DNA of 64,000 bases from Condylostoma magnum (taxonomy: Eukaryota; Ciliophora; Heterotrichea; Heterotrichida; Condylostomatidae), in assembly GCA_920105805.1 (NCBI GenBank), contig CAKKTI010000016.1, positions 59,056 through 123,055 on the forward strand, written 5' to 3'. The translations under genes were made by a program, and so were the position numbers. Shown piece after piece: positions 36,401 to 49,586 of this stretch. Positions within the stretch are counted from its first letter, which is position 1, and every line of letters begins with the position of its first letter. Below the pieces are notes generated by a model, which ran no database searches, was not told the DNA's origin, and saw nothing but the letters and a program-made list of their open reading frames with translations.

Positions 36401-39400
36401 TAGCCATTTAAGGCAAAATCAAATGAGAGAGCTTCTCATAAACTAAAATTTTTAGCTGAGTTTATATAAACAACTGCAGAGTGCATGGACTTCTAGTACA
36501 TAAACTATTACTTTTTCGCAAGAATCTATAATAACATACTTCACTATTTGTAGGCATTTAGTGGAAACATTAGCTAAATTTAAGAAGAACATTGAATATA
36601 TAATCTACGATAAGAAACAATTAACTCAAAAAAGAATAATGTTATTTTACAAATGATCTTACATTAATTATTAAATTTACTAAGAACAGCATAAGATATT
36701 AGGACAAAAGTTTAGATAGAAGATTACCTAGAACAATTTGGAGGAATAAAAAATCACGTTCACACTTAAAAACGATTAAAATACATATTCGATAGAATAT
36801 TTGGCCTCATAGACTTTAACAGAAACTGGCCAACTTTGAATGAAGATGTACAAGAAGATAAGCTAAAATATTAGATTATAAGAAACCACAGAAAAGAATC
36901 TTATATTCCTTCACATTTGTTGATTAATTTTAAATGTGAGGAAGATAGTAAAATTGAAAGCATTCTAATAGAAATACTTTTCCTAAACAAAAACATTGAT
37001 ATTAAAACTTTAGCTTTGGATTTATTATGGAACAATTTTAATATATAGTCAATATTTTTCAATGAAATTTAAAAAGTACATTTGATTATACCTGATACTA
37101 CAAAGGAAGATTATTAAGTAATGATGCTTTGTTAAGCTACACTTATAAAGTAATTCAGGGTTCTATAAATAGCAAATGAACTATAAAACACTCAGTTTGA
37201 CTTATAAGAAAGCCCTTAAATTATATAAGAAGCTGTAATTGCTATACGTTAAACACTTTTTAAATTAAGAGAATTAATCAATATTAAAAAATAGGACAAT
37301 TCTTATGTTTTCTATTAAAATATTGCAAAAAACTTATACATTGATTATTATATCATTGATTTTTTAGGAAAGCCTTACATATGAACTATTACTGATGATT
37401 TTGGAGCAATTCAAGTGATTCCTTAAGCATTCTCTTTGTATAAAGATTGTGTCAAAACATTAATTAATTTCTCATTTAACAATAAAGATAATTATGATTT
37501 CATTTTTAAGAATTTAGGCAATCTTTATCCATTTTCTACTGCTGGAATCGGTATAAGCAAACTACTTAGCCATGTAGTATGATAAAACAGGAATAGCAAA
37601 ACTATTTTAAGTCTGATTAATTGGATATTTTTTACAATGTCTCATTAAACATCCCAGTTTGAGAATTACTAAGACCTTGACATCTTTACAGCATTAATAA
37701 CTCAAGATTTTATACAACTTGATTACATGTGACAGACTAATTTGATAAAAAGGATCATTTATTGTGACTAAATAATAACTATTTATAACGGAGTTAATGG
37801 AATGTTTGAAATAGGCAAGTTCAAAGAAGGCAATTTGAAATTTAACTCAGGATTGCTTTTACTTATGTCATTGTGCTCTATAAATAACTCATTTGTTATA
37901 TAATAATGCAGGAGATTGCTACAACAAAAAATTATTAGTTAAGAGCTGAAAAATGTAATGATTCCTCTTAAGCTAAAATATGCTCTTTTAAGATTCTTGT
38001 TTGATATCTACTATAGAAACACAAATGACCCTAAAGTTCCTTAATTAGATCTATTTAAAATGTTTGAAATTTTAAAAGATGTGATATTATTTGATACTGC
38101 AAGATTTTAGCATTATTTGGTAAAGTTACCTAGTGTTAGTAGTAAAGGACTGTATTCAAGTATATTGCCAAAAGATATAATAGACTTCTAGATCAATCAT
38201 GAGTCTAGAAATTTAGACTAAGTTCCTATAAAATCTCTTAATATTCTATATGATTAAAATGATGTAGATATTGTTCCACATGAAAAAAAGGTAAAACAAC
38301 TAGATGATCTAAGTAAGGAAGAACAAGATTGCTTAGAATACTGATGCTATATATTTAATGCAAAACCTTGAAATTGAAAGAGAAGTTATGGTCTATTATT
38401 CATCATAATAGACATAAGTACAGAGATAAGAACTCAAAAATTGAATCCTAATCCTGAGTTTATCATAGTGTGAATGGAAATTAAACAATACCTAAAAAAT
38501 ATGATTGATGAACTCACACATTTTTAACGGTAGTATAAAAACTTAGACTTTTAATTCATTTTAGAGATTTTAGCTAAAATAGTAACTGATTTTCCTGAGT
38601 ATATTCCAGTTGACGAAGAAATCCAAAGTCCTAATGCAAGTTAAGCTTTTCAGCACTTGATCTCTAAAATTTGTGAATATATAGAAGAAAATAATATTCC
38701 CTTAGAAGAGTTTTTCAGTAATTATTTCAGTAAAGAAAAGATTACAATAAACCGATAAAATTTGATATTTAAGCTAAAATAGTTGCTAGGAAGCTAAGTT
38801 TCAACGAGTTAAATTGAAGACTCCTTATTATGTTTGGATCCTGATAGCATTGATGAGATTGATATTGGCTATATAATCCATATGATAAAAGAGCATTTTC
38901 GAAGTAAACCTTATCTTGTAAGAAAAGTAAGAAATCCTCCGCCTGTAGATACCAATCCTCCCATTACTATTGTTATAGAAGAACTTAAAAAATTTAACTA
39001 AAAGTTCTTTGATTAATTTAGTAGCAATTTTTAGACAGAACCTTACTTTTTGGGAGAGATAATAAATCAATAATTGGAGAACTCTAAGGATAAATCTCAT
39101 TAAATAATGTATTTTATTATGAACCTAGAATCTATTATGTAAAACTAGTAATAGGGGATATTTATATTACAATTACTCAAAAACTCACTTATTAATTACA
39201 GAGATTATGTTATATAGTAAACACTAGTTAATGAAAAAATCGATATAATAAAAATACAGTAGAGCTAAGGAATTACAGGACTAAGTTCTTAAAAAATCAA
39301 TTAACTCATGTAATTACAGAATCAATTCAATGCATGAGGCTTAACATAATAAGTGGCAAGTTTTATCAATAGGAAAACTGATTTTAGAATAATAAAGGAA

Positions 39401-42013
39401 TCTATTCAATTATTACTTAGTCTACTTGAGTTTAATAATGAAACAGTTAAGCAAAGTTTACACTCTTATTTAAAAATTCCTCTTAAAGGATTTGAATTTT
39501 TAACTTTTATTCGTCTTTGCTTAAGAAAGTCTTTACTAGGATATTATAACACCCAAGAACAAATAACAACTATAAGATAAGCTAGTGTATTCATATTCAA
39601 ATCTCATTCTGAGGATCCTGAAATACTAACTCCGTACTTCTACGAATACTAAGAAATGCTTTTACTTGTGCTATAATTGATTTAATAAGTATGTGATAAT
39701 ACTTTTAAACCCTTTTAAAACTTTTTCAGGTAATAATTACCCTATGGATAATTTGAAAGTGTTAACATTGTAAGAGAAATATGTTAGTTTGTAATAAATA
39801 TCAAAGGAGTTCCAAATAAAACACTAAAAGATTGATAGACCAATAGCTTATTCTAGAACATAATTGCAACTTTAAGAACTCTTACAGAATTATGTTCTGG
39901 CCCAAGGGTAAAAAACTAGATGGAAATATACAAAAAATAGCGAATTTTCCTAATGATTAATTGGCTACTTAAAATAGATAGATTCAAGCTTTCTGATTTA
40001 TAGGAAGACTCTTAGTATTTTTCTATGATTGATGAGGCTTTAGATTTTCTAAATACTATACTAGAAGGAGAGATAAAAAACTCTAAAAGGTAGAAGCTAG
40101 TGATTATAACGATTAAGTATATAAGTTTATATCACATAGATGATGTAGCCTTATAGATTTATAAGAGATTTGTTTTGGAAATGAAAAATAAACTATAATA
40201 ATCGTATAGAAATTAACTGACATAAATAATAGGTAAAATATTCTATCCAAAGCGTATATAATACACATAACTACAACACAAAATACTGCAAATAGGTTTC
40301 AAATGTTTAATTTTTCTTATGAATCTATATGAAAGATAACCTGAAAGGTTTTGCTTTAAGTTGAAATCTGTTTTAAAGAACTCAAGACTCATTGATTATC
40401 TATAAACTAATTCTATGACTGATGAATTTGAAATAATAATCCCTTAAAATTTATAGCATATGCAATCTCTGTAATATTCCTTAACATCATCTGTATTTAC
40501 TTCCGAAGAGTTAAATGAGGATTAATCTGAATATAAGAACTTGCAATACTAATACTACCTAAAAAATTTAAGCAGCGTAGAAATAATGCATAATAAAAAA
40601 CTATTAAAGATTTTCTTTCCTATTCCTAAAATCTGCAAATATATGACAATAGAGTCCTAATAGCAAATCATTTATAGAATACGTGATTCTTCTCATCAGG
40701 AAAAACTTAGACAATTTTTAAAGATTTATCGATTCTATGAGGTAGAAATGATTCATTAACAAAAGATATCAAAAATTCCTATACTTGACTTTCTTTTAAG
40801 TAAATGAAAGTTATATGAGGACATTAGTTTTGGATTGGCTCTTATAATCAATATGATTCTCCTTTTTTCCGCATTTCACGATGAAGGTAATGAAGGAGAT
40901 TTTGAAATAAAGAATGAGGAAATATTTGCTGAATAATTTCTAGAAATTTTGTCTGCATTTTAAATGTCTTTTGCTATTGCTTTATATTTAGCCTATCTTA
41001 TAGAGTACTTTCCAGTAATTATTTATAAGAATCTTCAAACGCAAGCTGGAACACTATAGTAATTAAAATTAACCAGATATAAATAGCTTAAAGGAAGTGC
41101 ATTATTAGGAGAATTATACTCCTTGAATAAAGTATTAAGCAAAATCTCATTAAAAGGTATATGGAATATACTTCTAGCAATCCTTTTAGATAGAAGAAGT
41201 TTTGTCAATATAATCTATATCATCTTATCAGCTATTGCATTTAGATATAAGCTGTTATATGCGATTATTTTACTTGATATATTAAGAAGAAGTGATCATC
41301 TTTCTAAACTGATCATAAAAGTCTCAAAAAATATCTAAAAGATTTTACTGATTACAATTTTCACTATTTTTGTTATACTCATTTTTTCTGTTTGAGCTTT
41401 TATATCTTTTAGTACATACCTAAAGAACGATGACTAAAGCCCACCATTATACTGTGATACGGTTTAAGAGTGTTTTACTAGTTTATTAATAATCGGATTA
41501 CTTTCTAGAGGAAATATAGGCGAGTATGTAGAATACCCTAATATTTACTCTTAAGACTACTTTTACTTCGAACTATTCAACATGACATTTTTCGCATTTC
41601 TATGCATTATTTACTTCCAGCTCATTTTTGGTATAATCATAGAATCCTTTTACCAGCTAAGAGATGATAGAATTACTATAGACAGAGATATCAACTAGAA
41701 ATGCTTTATATGTGGACGAGACAAATGAGACTTTGAAATGAACTATATACCATGACAACAGCACATTACACTAGAACATAATCCTTATAGTTACCTATGC
41801 TTTATAATCTATATCATGAATAAAAAGATAGAAGATTGTAATGGAGCTGAAAAGACTGTTAAATTTTAAGTAAAAAATGCAGATATTTCTTTCTTTCCCC
41901 TTACATCATTATCATTAGAAAAAGCAAAAACAATTCAGATTTCCGATGACGAGTTTGCCCAAAATCTTCAAAAACGAATTCGCAGGTTAGAAAAACGAGC
42001 TAAAATTAGATAG
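33461..42013 (+). CDS. Second IP3-receptor-like channel, divergent pore
   Basis: 2850 residues from the first ATG, in one frame. The conserved part begins at GGYMAIGDIMCLTSRI near residue 105, so an alternative start at the ATG near 33776 is possible. MIR-type repeats follow (FRIEPIRQYGF, YRIKHVASGMYLAF), then long helical RIH-like repeats, then an RIH-associated region around 39690-39960 (FQNFFRQQQ, ELCSGPRVKNQMEI). A six-helix pore starts near 40800, with IIFGIIIESFYQLRDDR-like inner helix and a C-terminal zinc motif (CFICGRDK...H...H). The selectivity filter reads LLSRGNIGEY where the first channel has GIRAGGGLGEF. No EF-hand pair is seen. The stop is TAG TAA; the polycystin-like gene starts 8 nt later. 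Confidence 0.88.
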
Positions 42014-42021
42014 TAATTTAA

Positions 42022-44742
42022 ATGTCTGCAGGACCTTCAATAGTAGATGCTAGAAGAGAGTTTCTTATAGCAAAGGAATAGCATGGTTAAATATAACAAA
42101 GTATTCATGAGGACTAATAAGAGCTTTAACGTCTAGACGAACAGATAACACGCATGGATAAGAGCCTTCATTCAATTACTATGGAGGGCAGAAGAGCGGA
42201 TAAGGTGCTATAATAAGTTTAAAAGGAGCTGGAAGACGCTAAAGCAATAAGCCTTCCAGAGAATACCTAAGTAGAGTAACTATAATCCTTTGTAACAGCC
42301 TCTAAAAGTATTTTTACAGCTAAGGCATTCTAAGATGAAATTGATATAAATGAACAGAGGCGAAAAGCTCTTATAGGTCGTCCGGGAGAACTACTAATGG
42401 AAATAGCTGGAGTAGCAGAACATGTAATAAAATTGAAAGAGTAAACTTCAAATTTAAAAAGAGCTTAAAAGGAATTGGAATAGGATAAAAAGCAAGAGGA
42501 ATAATCAAGAGACATTATAAAATTACAGGACGAGTAAGCTAAAATCAACTCTAATTCTGTGACTGTTAAGTACTAAAATATGCTAGGAAATTAAGACTAT
42601 GTAATGTTTCCTATGATCACTCCAGATAGTTATAAGATCTCATTTGCTGAGTTGTAAGTTTATGCTTGTAAGTACTGAAGTCTGTATGATAAGACTTATG
42701 TATTAGTTGACTCAAACTTTTCAATTTATCCTGGATCTGAAATTGTTTTCAACGAGTTGTAAAATATTGATAATTAATAAAGATAAGTTAACTTAATGTC
42801 TAAGGAAGAAGCTAAGTACTTCAGAGCTAGATAGACTTAGTAAGATCCTTAGTCACTTACTGCAGATGAGGATGAGGTAGAAAGAGATCAAAGAGAAGCT
42901 TTTGACACTTTGTATGATGAGCAATAAGCTTTGCAGAAAAAAAAGGAATTATAAGAGAAAAATCTTCTAAGGGATAAAGAAAGGTATAAAAATGTACTAA
43001 ATTTATTAATATACGGGCTATTTTTAGTCATTTACACATGAGTTTTACTGCAGCCAAATAATTTGTAGGTTTTTTATCATCTTAGATAAAGTTTGAAGGA
43101 GTAGATACTAGAGTACCCTTTTCCAATTGACGGCAGTACTAATTAAACTTTTGAAGACATTTACTTAGAAGAGGACATGAAAAACTACTTATACTTAACC
43201 TTTATACCTAGTCTTTTTAATGATGTCAAATATAATGGAGATTAATACAGCGATAAAGAACGTTAGTATATCAGATTTAATATTAAGAAGGTAGGGTAAG
43301 TTAGATTTCTATAGAAAAGAGTTAACTCATAAAGCTGTGCTTCTTCCTTCTCAGAGAACCTTGGGAGACCTTTAGATGCTTGTTTTGATGATTTCTCAGA
43401 AGACGATGAGTTAACTGATGATATTCCCTTTCCTTCTCATATTGACGCTAAGTACGAGCCCTGGTATAAATATGATGATGAGGAGTCCCCTAGGCAAGTA
43501 GAAGGTTAAAGTTTTTCGTATGAGCTTAGAGGATTCAAAGCTTATATAAACTCTGATTCTACATTAGAACAAGCATAATAGGATTTGAGTATTATTCTAG
43601 AGGAGTGGATTAATTTGTAGACTAGAGTGCTAGTTATTGATAATACAATGTGTAATGCTTATGCTGATATATGTGCTTCTTTTGAAATCATTTTTGAGTT
43701 TGTGGCTGGAGGAGCTATTATTATCAAAAACAATATATATCTTTTCAGAATTAACAGAAATTGGTCGAATTAAGATTAGCTTAGAATTGCATTTGACTAT
43801 TGCATTGGGGTTATAATGATTTATTTTTTAATTGACTTGATTATAAGAATCAGAAGAACCATTATATCTATTAGAGCCAGAAGGAATTAGGAAAGATTAA
43901 TGGCAGTTGAGTAATTCAGTCCTAAGGCCTCCTATTGAAAACTATTTGGTAATATTTGAATTTATTTAGAAATCATTTTAATGTTAATGCTAATGGCTAA
44001 GCATCTGGCTATAATTGCTTATCAGGACATGGATTTGATTAAAAATTTTAGTACATAATAAGAATAATATCAAGATTATATGCAGGTTGCTTATATTTAC
44101 GGTTTGATAAATAATTTTGAAGGCATAAGCAGTTTTATAGCTTATCTTACTGTACTAAAATTCTTTCAAAAGAGTGAAAGTTTGCGAATTATATGGGGAA
44201 CGTTGGGCCATTCAATGAAAAAAATGATTTTCTTCTTTTTAGTGTTTCTGCTTGTATTTGCTGGGTGGACTTTAATGGCTTACCGAGGATTTGGCTAATA
44301 TCTAGAGGAATATCGTAATATAGGTACTACAGTTTCAACCCTACTTAAAATTTTACTAGGAGAGGTTGAATTTGACTCTCTTTATAATTCCTAGCCGGAA
44401 TTTTCAGGCTTATTTTTCTTTTTCTTCGTTTTCTTGAATTATTTTATACAGCTGAATATTTTTCTAGCTATTATTAATGAATCCTATGATTATTAATACA
44501 AAGATATAAAATAACGTCAATAGCGTAAAGGTTAAAGAAAGGATGAAATGATTATAATGATGGGAATCATTTTCTAAGGTATAAAAATGTTGCTAATTAC
44601 TTTTCCTAAAAGGATATTTACTTTATATTATTGTAGAAGAAATAAGAGTAATTAAACTGTATCAAGTAGTAGTAGTTCGGAAAGTGAGGAAAGTGAAGAT
44701 AGTGAGGAGTCTAGAGAAGATGGTGTTAGTGAGTTTCGTTAA
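42022..44742 (+). CDS. Polycystin-2-like (PKD2/TRPP) cation channel
   Basis: 906 residues. The first 320 are hydrophilic and Q/E/R-rich coiled coil (IDARREFLI, RRADKVLQQ). The first membrane span is near residue 330 (LLIYGLFLVIYTWVLL). A large extracellular polycystin domain follows (RGFKAYINSDS, QTRVLVIDNTMCNAYADIC, then FEIIFEFVAGGAIIIKN). Five more spans come next, including AYLTVLKFFQ (S4 region), MKKMIFFFLVFLLVFAGW (S5) and the inner helix FFFFVFLNYFIQLNIFLAII. A pore segment lies at VSTLLKILLGEVEFDSL. The C-terminus is basic, then a Ser/Glu repeat tract (SSSSSESEESEDSEES). PKD2-type channels conduct calcium in cilia. The start is 8 nt after the IP3R-like stop. TAA 44740-44742 is chosen as the stop; extending to TAG 44877 would add a low-complexity hydrophobic tail. 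Confidence 0.9.
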
Positions 44743-44954
44743 AATATTTTAATTATATCGGAGTTATTACTATTGTATATTGGTAGATTGCTTAGTATAG
44801 TAGTTTTATATGGTTTATGTATATTAGTATTAAACTATATAGGCAATCTAAAAATAGTTATTTTAGTTACTTTATAGAAATAAATGCATATAATATAGTG
44901 TTTTTGTATAAATTAAACCTATTGTTAGTTTAATATTTTATAAGTAAGTTAAAA
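44743..44954. other. Intergenic spacer after the polycystin-like gene
   Basis: 212 bp of AT-rich sequence. It stays open in the upstream frame to TAG 44877 and could encode a hydrophobic stretch, but composition (AT/GT-rich, simple) suggests non-coding DNA holding the promoter of the next gene. No RNA gene seen. Confidence 0.35.
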
Positions 44955-45440
44955 ATGTTGCAAGACAATTCCTTATACAGAAATATCATTAGTAAAAATC
45001 CCAAATAAGATACAATAGATGATTCTAAAAAATACGGCGTTCATTTTGACTATGATGACCTTTATCACAGATTAATGAAAGTTAAAAGATCAAGAACTCA
45101 TTCAAATGGTAATAAAAAACTCGTATTTAAAGAAAATTTAACTAGAACGAAATCTAACAGAAGAATTGGTTAAGGAACCTTTTAAATACCAGAGGAAATC
45201 GAATATGCTGTAAGTACACATAGAAGACCACTAAGCATTTCTCGTAATAATAATTATAGTAGTAATAAGCCTATTTTAAATAGGAAATTTAACAGAAGTG
45301 GATTAAGCATTGGAAACATGTTTAAAGGTAATTTGGCTAAGCTTCCTTCTACACATAGGAACTTATCTCTTAAAAGAAATACTAGTAGAAAAGTCCCCCA
45401 AAGCAAGATAATTGGAATTTATAATCCTGGGTCATTATAA
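44955..45440 (+). CDS. Small basic, disordered protein
   Basis: About 161 residues, unrecognised. After an acidic patch (HFDYDDLYHRL) the chain is rich in Arg, Lys, Ser and Asn with no hydrophobic core: RTHSNGNKK, RTKSNRRIG, STHRRPLSISRNNN, STHRNLSLKRNTSRK. The composition suggests an RNA-, tubulin- or nucleic-acid-binding tail protein. Spacers of over 200 nt on both sides set it apart from the tight neighbours. The stop is taken as TAA 45438-45440; TAG codons follow at once. Confidence 0.5.
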
Positions 45441-45665
45441 CACTAGTAGTCATCAAGGTAAATATCTTATAGTATTATAAGAGGATTTAATAAAAGAAGA
45501 AATTAGTTTTGTAATATATACTGAGTTTATCCGACTTATTTCATGTTATTTTATTAGTTGATAGTGCATAAAATCATAGTATAGTATTACAACCAATCAT
45601 TCTTTTCATTAGTTCTAATAAAAACTCCTAAAAGATCTCCCTTAAAATATTTCAAAATCTAAAAA
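45441..45665. other. Intergenic spacer before the RCC1-coil gene
   Basis: 225 bp, AT-rich. Nothing beyond simple sequence was recognised; probably 3' region of the basic protein gene and promoter of the RCC1-type gene. Confidence 0.35.
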
Positions 45666-48200
45666 ATGTCATAATACACAGAAATAACCTCCTGGGGTGG
45701 TAATCACTTTGGCTAACTAGGATTAGGTTCTTAAAGTTCAGCTAAAAAATTTTCTAAGCCTCAATTCTACAGTTTCAACATCCTAATACGGTAAATTTCC
45801 TGTGGTGAGGATTTTTCTGCTTTCATATCTCATAACGGATATTTATACACAATGGGAAACAACAATCTAGGCCGTTTAGGAATAGGAGACAAAACTATTA
45901 GTTATCTCAGCTCCCCTTGCCTAGTAGAATCCCTACGAGATTTCAACATTGTTTAAATTTCATGCGGGTGAGGCCATTCAGTGGCTATTTCAGAAGCAGG
46001 GGATTCTTATTCCTGAGGAAATGGTGATAATGGGCAATTAGGTACTGGAAGCTTAGAGATTTAATGAAGCCCTAGAAAAGTATAGCTTCCTGGTCAAACT
46101 AAAGCAATTTTTAGTAGTTGCGGAGCCAGACATACTGGTATAGTTGTAAGAACTAGGCAAGGTTAGTAAAATTTGATGATGTGCGGAGCAGGGGAGGCAG
46201 GTTAACTTGGAAACGGGGAAAGGGATAATTAGTAAATGCTAGTAGAAGTTTAGATAGGAGAGGATATCCGTAGTGTGAGCTGTGGAGTGTTTCATTCTTT
46301 GATTTTAACAATTTCTGGAAGATTATTTGCTACTGGAGGGAATTCATTCGGGTAGTTGGGGATTGGTAGTAAGCGTAGTAGTAGTTTGCCTATAAGAATA
46401 TACGACTTGGAGGGTGTGTATATAGAAAAGATTTCATGTTGGGATCACAGTGCAGCGGTTTGCATGCAGGGAAGCTTGTATATATGAGGAACAGGGGTGT
46501 TTGGGGAGTTTTTAGGTCCTGTTTTGGTATAAACTCTCAGTAGAAGTGTCGTGGATGTTAGTATTGGAGCGTAGTTTGGAATAGCACTGGATACAAATGG
46601 GAAGGTGTGGGCCTGGGGGTCTAATATAAACGGGGAGTTAGGGCAGAATGATAATGAGTCTAGGAGTTAAGTAAGTAAAATCAACTTAATTGGAAGAAAA
46701 AATATAAGAAGCATATCTGCTGGGGGGTGCTTTTCTGTATGTCTTGGGTAGGATAGGAATGGCAGGAGGTAATAAAGATTAAAGGAAGGAAATAGATCTA
46801 AATCAAGGCTAAGGTCAAAGTCTCCTAGTAAGAGTCCAGGGAAGCGGAAAGGGACTATAAGAAAAACGTCGCCTTCGCCTTAGAAAGGATAATAAGTGTA
46901 AAAAAGAAAATTATCACCTTAGAAATCTTAGGAAAGGTTTAGTCCACCACCTAAGATAAAAAGAATAAATAATTAGTGGGAGTCTCCTAGTAAGGTTGGT
47001 AATAGAAGGGATTTGAAAAGTAAGTCATTTAATGATTATGGGTAATAAGTGAAATTTGATTAGTTATTGGCAGAGAAAAACTAGTAGATATAAATACTAA
47101 CCTAGTAAAATACTGAAATAGAGAACTAGCTGAATATAAGTAATAGGCAAATGCAGAATATGAATGCAAAAATTGATGAGCTTCAGTATGATAATCAAGT
47201 ATATAGAAAATAAGTAAGTGAAATGAGTAATATTATAAACACTTTAAAATCAAACTAAGATTTAGACTCTATAGTATAAAATTAAGCTAATTAAATACAC
47301 TAATTAGTCCAATAGCTGAAAAGCGTAGAGTAAAGTAATTCAGAGTTAATTCAATACAAAGAAATTGCTTAGGAATTGTAGCATCAAGTAAATTAATGAT
47401 AAGATAAAGCTAGTTATACTGATTAATAGCTAAGAAGCGCAGAGAAAAGTAATTCAGAGTTAATTCAATACAAAGAGATTGCTTAGGAATTACAGCATCA
47501 AGTCAATTAATGATAAGATAAAGCTAGTTATACTGATTAATAGCTATAAGAAACTTAATATCACCTATAGAAAAGTAACAGTTCAACAACTGAATAAAAT
47601 CAGCAATTACTATAATAAAATAACCAACTAGTACAACAAATCTAGCAATTAGAATCCCAGCAGCTTCAATACAAGTCATAAATTCAAAACTTACTCTAAA
47701 CAAAGGATAATTATGAGAACTCTAATTTAGTACTATCAAACGACAATGAAAACCTAAGAAAACTAATCCAACAATTAGACAATTCCTAAAAACTGTAAAA
47801 TTTAAGCTGTGATAATGACTTGCTAAGAAAAGCTAGATAATATAAGGATAAAACAATCTAAATGCTAAATGCCCCCTCAAGAAGTTAATCACCAATACCA
47901 GATAGAAGTTAATCACCTCCAAGATCAAGAACACCATTGAAAAATTACTCGAATCATTACCAGGATGGAGGTACACCAGGGTTAACCAGAAGTTAATTAT
48001 CAGAAGAACACATAATAAAAATGCATTAAGTGGTAGCAAACTAAATCATAAGCTCTCCGGAATAGATCAGCAGAGAAGCAAGCAGTAGACGTTTAAGGGA
48101 AAAATTAGCTTCATTAAGAATCAGCAAGGGAGCTATTGATAACAGAATAAACAGTTTCACTCGTAGAGGTAATTGAGTATATATACTAAAAGAATGTTAA
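45666..48200 (+). CDS. RCC1-repeat protein with long coiled-coil tail
   Basis: About 844 residues. Residues 1-370 form RCC1 propeller blades: SWGGNHFGQLGLGS, CGEDFSAFISHNGYLYTMG, NNNLGRLGIGD, WGNGDNGQLGTGS, CGARHTGIVV, VWAWGSNINGELGQND. A basic Ser/Pro-rich linker (SKSRLRSKSPSKSP) leads to a Q/E/N-rich coiled coil from about residue 450 to 750 that contains a 38-residue tandem duplication. Family knowledge: RCC1 propellers act as exchange factors or as adaptors in cilia; the missing nuclear features and the coil favour an adaptor. Several Trp in WGNG-type blades are TGA. The stop is taken as TAA 48198-48200; TGA near 48178 is a less likely end. Confidence 0.85.
47321..47546 (+). repeat. In-frame 114-bp tandem duplication in the coiled coil
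   Basis: Two nearly identical copies, starting at 47321 and 47435, encode the same 38-residue segment (core SNSELIQYKEIAQELQHQV). Differences include TAG versus CAG for the same Gln, plus GAA/GAG and GTA/GTC changes, all silent. One TAA/AAA change gives Q to K. The TGA (W) within N-Q-W-Q is kept in both copies. Confidence 0.9.
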
Positions 48201-48247
48201 TTAAAAAATAGTTCTATATACCAAACTAACAAAATAATTCACTTTTA

Positions 48248-49582
48248 TTAACTATCTTCACTTTTCAAAAAGGTTGACAAGGATCTTGCATCATCATTAA
48301 TCTTTCTTTTCTGCTTAAATATTGTATTTGGAAACACAAGAATAATTACTATACTCAATATAGAGATAAATCCAACAATCATATACATTCAAACCAATCC
48401 AACAGAATGATGCACAGGATTAGAGAAAACAAAATCAAGTATAACAGCAACAGTTTCTGCCGTTTCTAACATAGAATATACCATACTCGCATCTTCTGTT
48501 CCAAAATTAAGCCCGGCCAACTGCACCATTGTAGGTATAACACCTCCATACTAAATCAAAATAATTATATAGAAAACAGCGAATAACCCTACATTTACCT
48601 GCGACATAAAAGGATAAATGAATAAGCATCCGCACATAACAAAAGCAACAATTTTAGCAGTAAAGGCAGGTGATTTCTTATCAATAACCCATCCCCATAA
48701 TATCTAGCTAGTAGATTCCAACAGTAGCCCTATAGATCCAATAAAACTTAAAACAGTATCACTAGGATCAGTAAAAGACCCAATCTCCCTGAATACCAAG
48801 GAAGTAAGAGTGCCTCCTAATGATATGGGAATAAAAAACAGCCAAAGCAGCCAAAATCTTTTATCACTTAACGTTTTCTTAAATGAAAAGCTTTTAGAAG
48901 AATGACCTTCTTCCATTAACTAGTCCTCACTAGCTCTCTGCACTGGCCTTATAAGAATCACATGTGCAACAAAAAGTACAGCAGTGTATATTCCTCCAAT
49001 GAGTAAAAAGAATGAGGGTACTCTGTCGTACTCCGTAGAATCTAAATCCTTTCCATTAGTCCCTGCTGACTTATTCTCAGGGTTTATGTACAGCGTAGCA
49101 ATCATATTTCATGCAAATGCTCCAAACCCTAGTCCAGAGAGCAAAGCTCCTGAAATAACACCTTTTTTCTCAGGATTCCAATCCATTGCACATTTTAAAG
49201 GATAGCAGTACATCATGCCTGCCCCTGCCCCTAGTAATGCTCCATACTAATTAAAAATTACAGTAATACTCATCACGTATATATCTTTGGCAAGAGCACT
49301 GAAGAAAACTCCACATAAGGAAAGAGTACAGCCTATAATCATATTTCATTTGCCCCCTATTGTTACCATCAATTTACTACCAAGGGGTTCTGACAGTGTA
49401 AAAATTGATACCATTATTGTATATACCACAAAAGAATCATCCTCTGTTACATCCGGAGAGTTTTAGTGGCGTAGATAAGCCACAACATATACACTTAAAT
49501 TCCCCCATGTAAAAATACTCCCTAGAATCATTGCATTGAGAAAAGCTCCAATGGTTACTGTTATTCAATTGTGAAATCCCAT
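48248..49582 (-). CDS. Major facilitator superfamily transporter (oxalate/formate or monocarboxylate type)
   Basis: 444 residues with about 12 hydrophobic spans. It starts MGFHNWITVTIGAFLNAMILGSIF-type (first span right at the N-terminus), has NQYGALLGAGAGMMYCYPLK in span 4, the loop DWNPEKKGVISGALLSGLGFG between spans 4 and 5, and a charged central loop (KKTLSDKRFW) before the second six-helix bundle. The W-x-PEKKG-x-xSG pattern is typical of the OFA/MCT branch of MFS, which moves small carboxylates. The substrate cannot be told. It ends TAA TAA. It lies 4 nt downstream of the EFG1 stop, so the two genes are almost fused. Confidence 0.85.
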
Positions 49583-49586
49583 TTTA

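Noticed and set aside
44743-44877. Extra C-terminal membrane helix for the polycystin-like channel
   Set aside because: The frame is open only because stops are sense; composition is AT/GT-rich simple sequence and the Ser/Glu tail ending in TAA at 44742 is a natural end.
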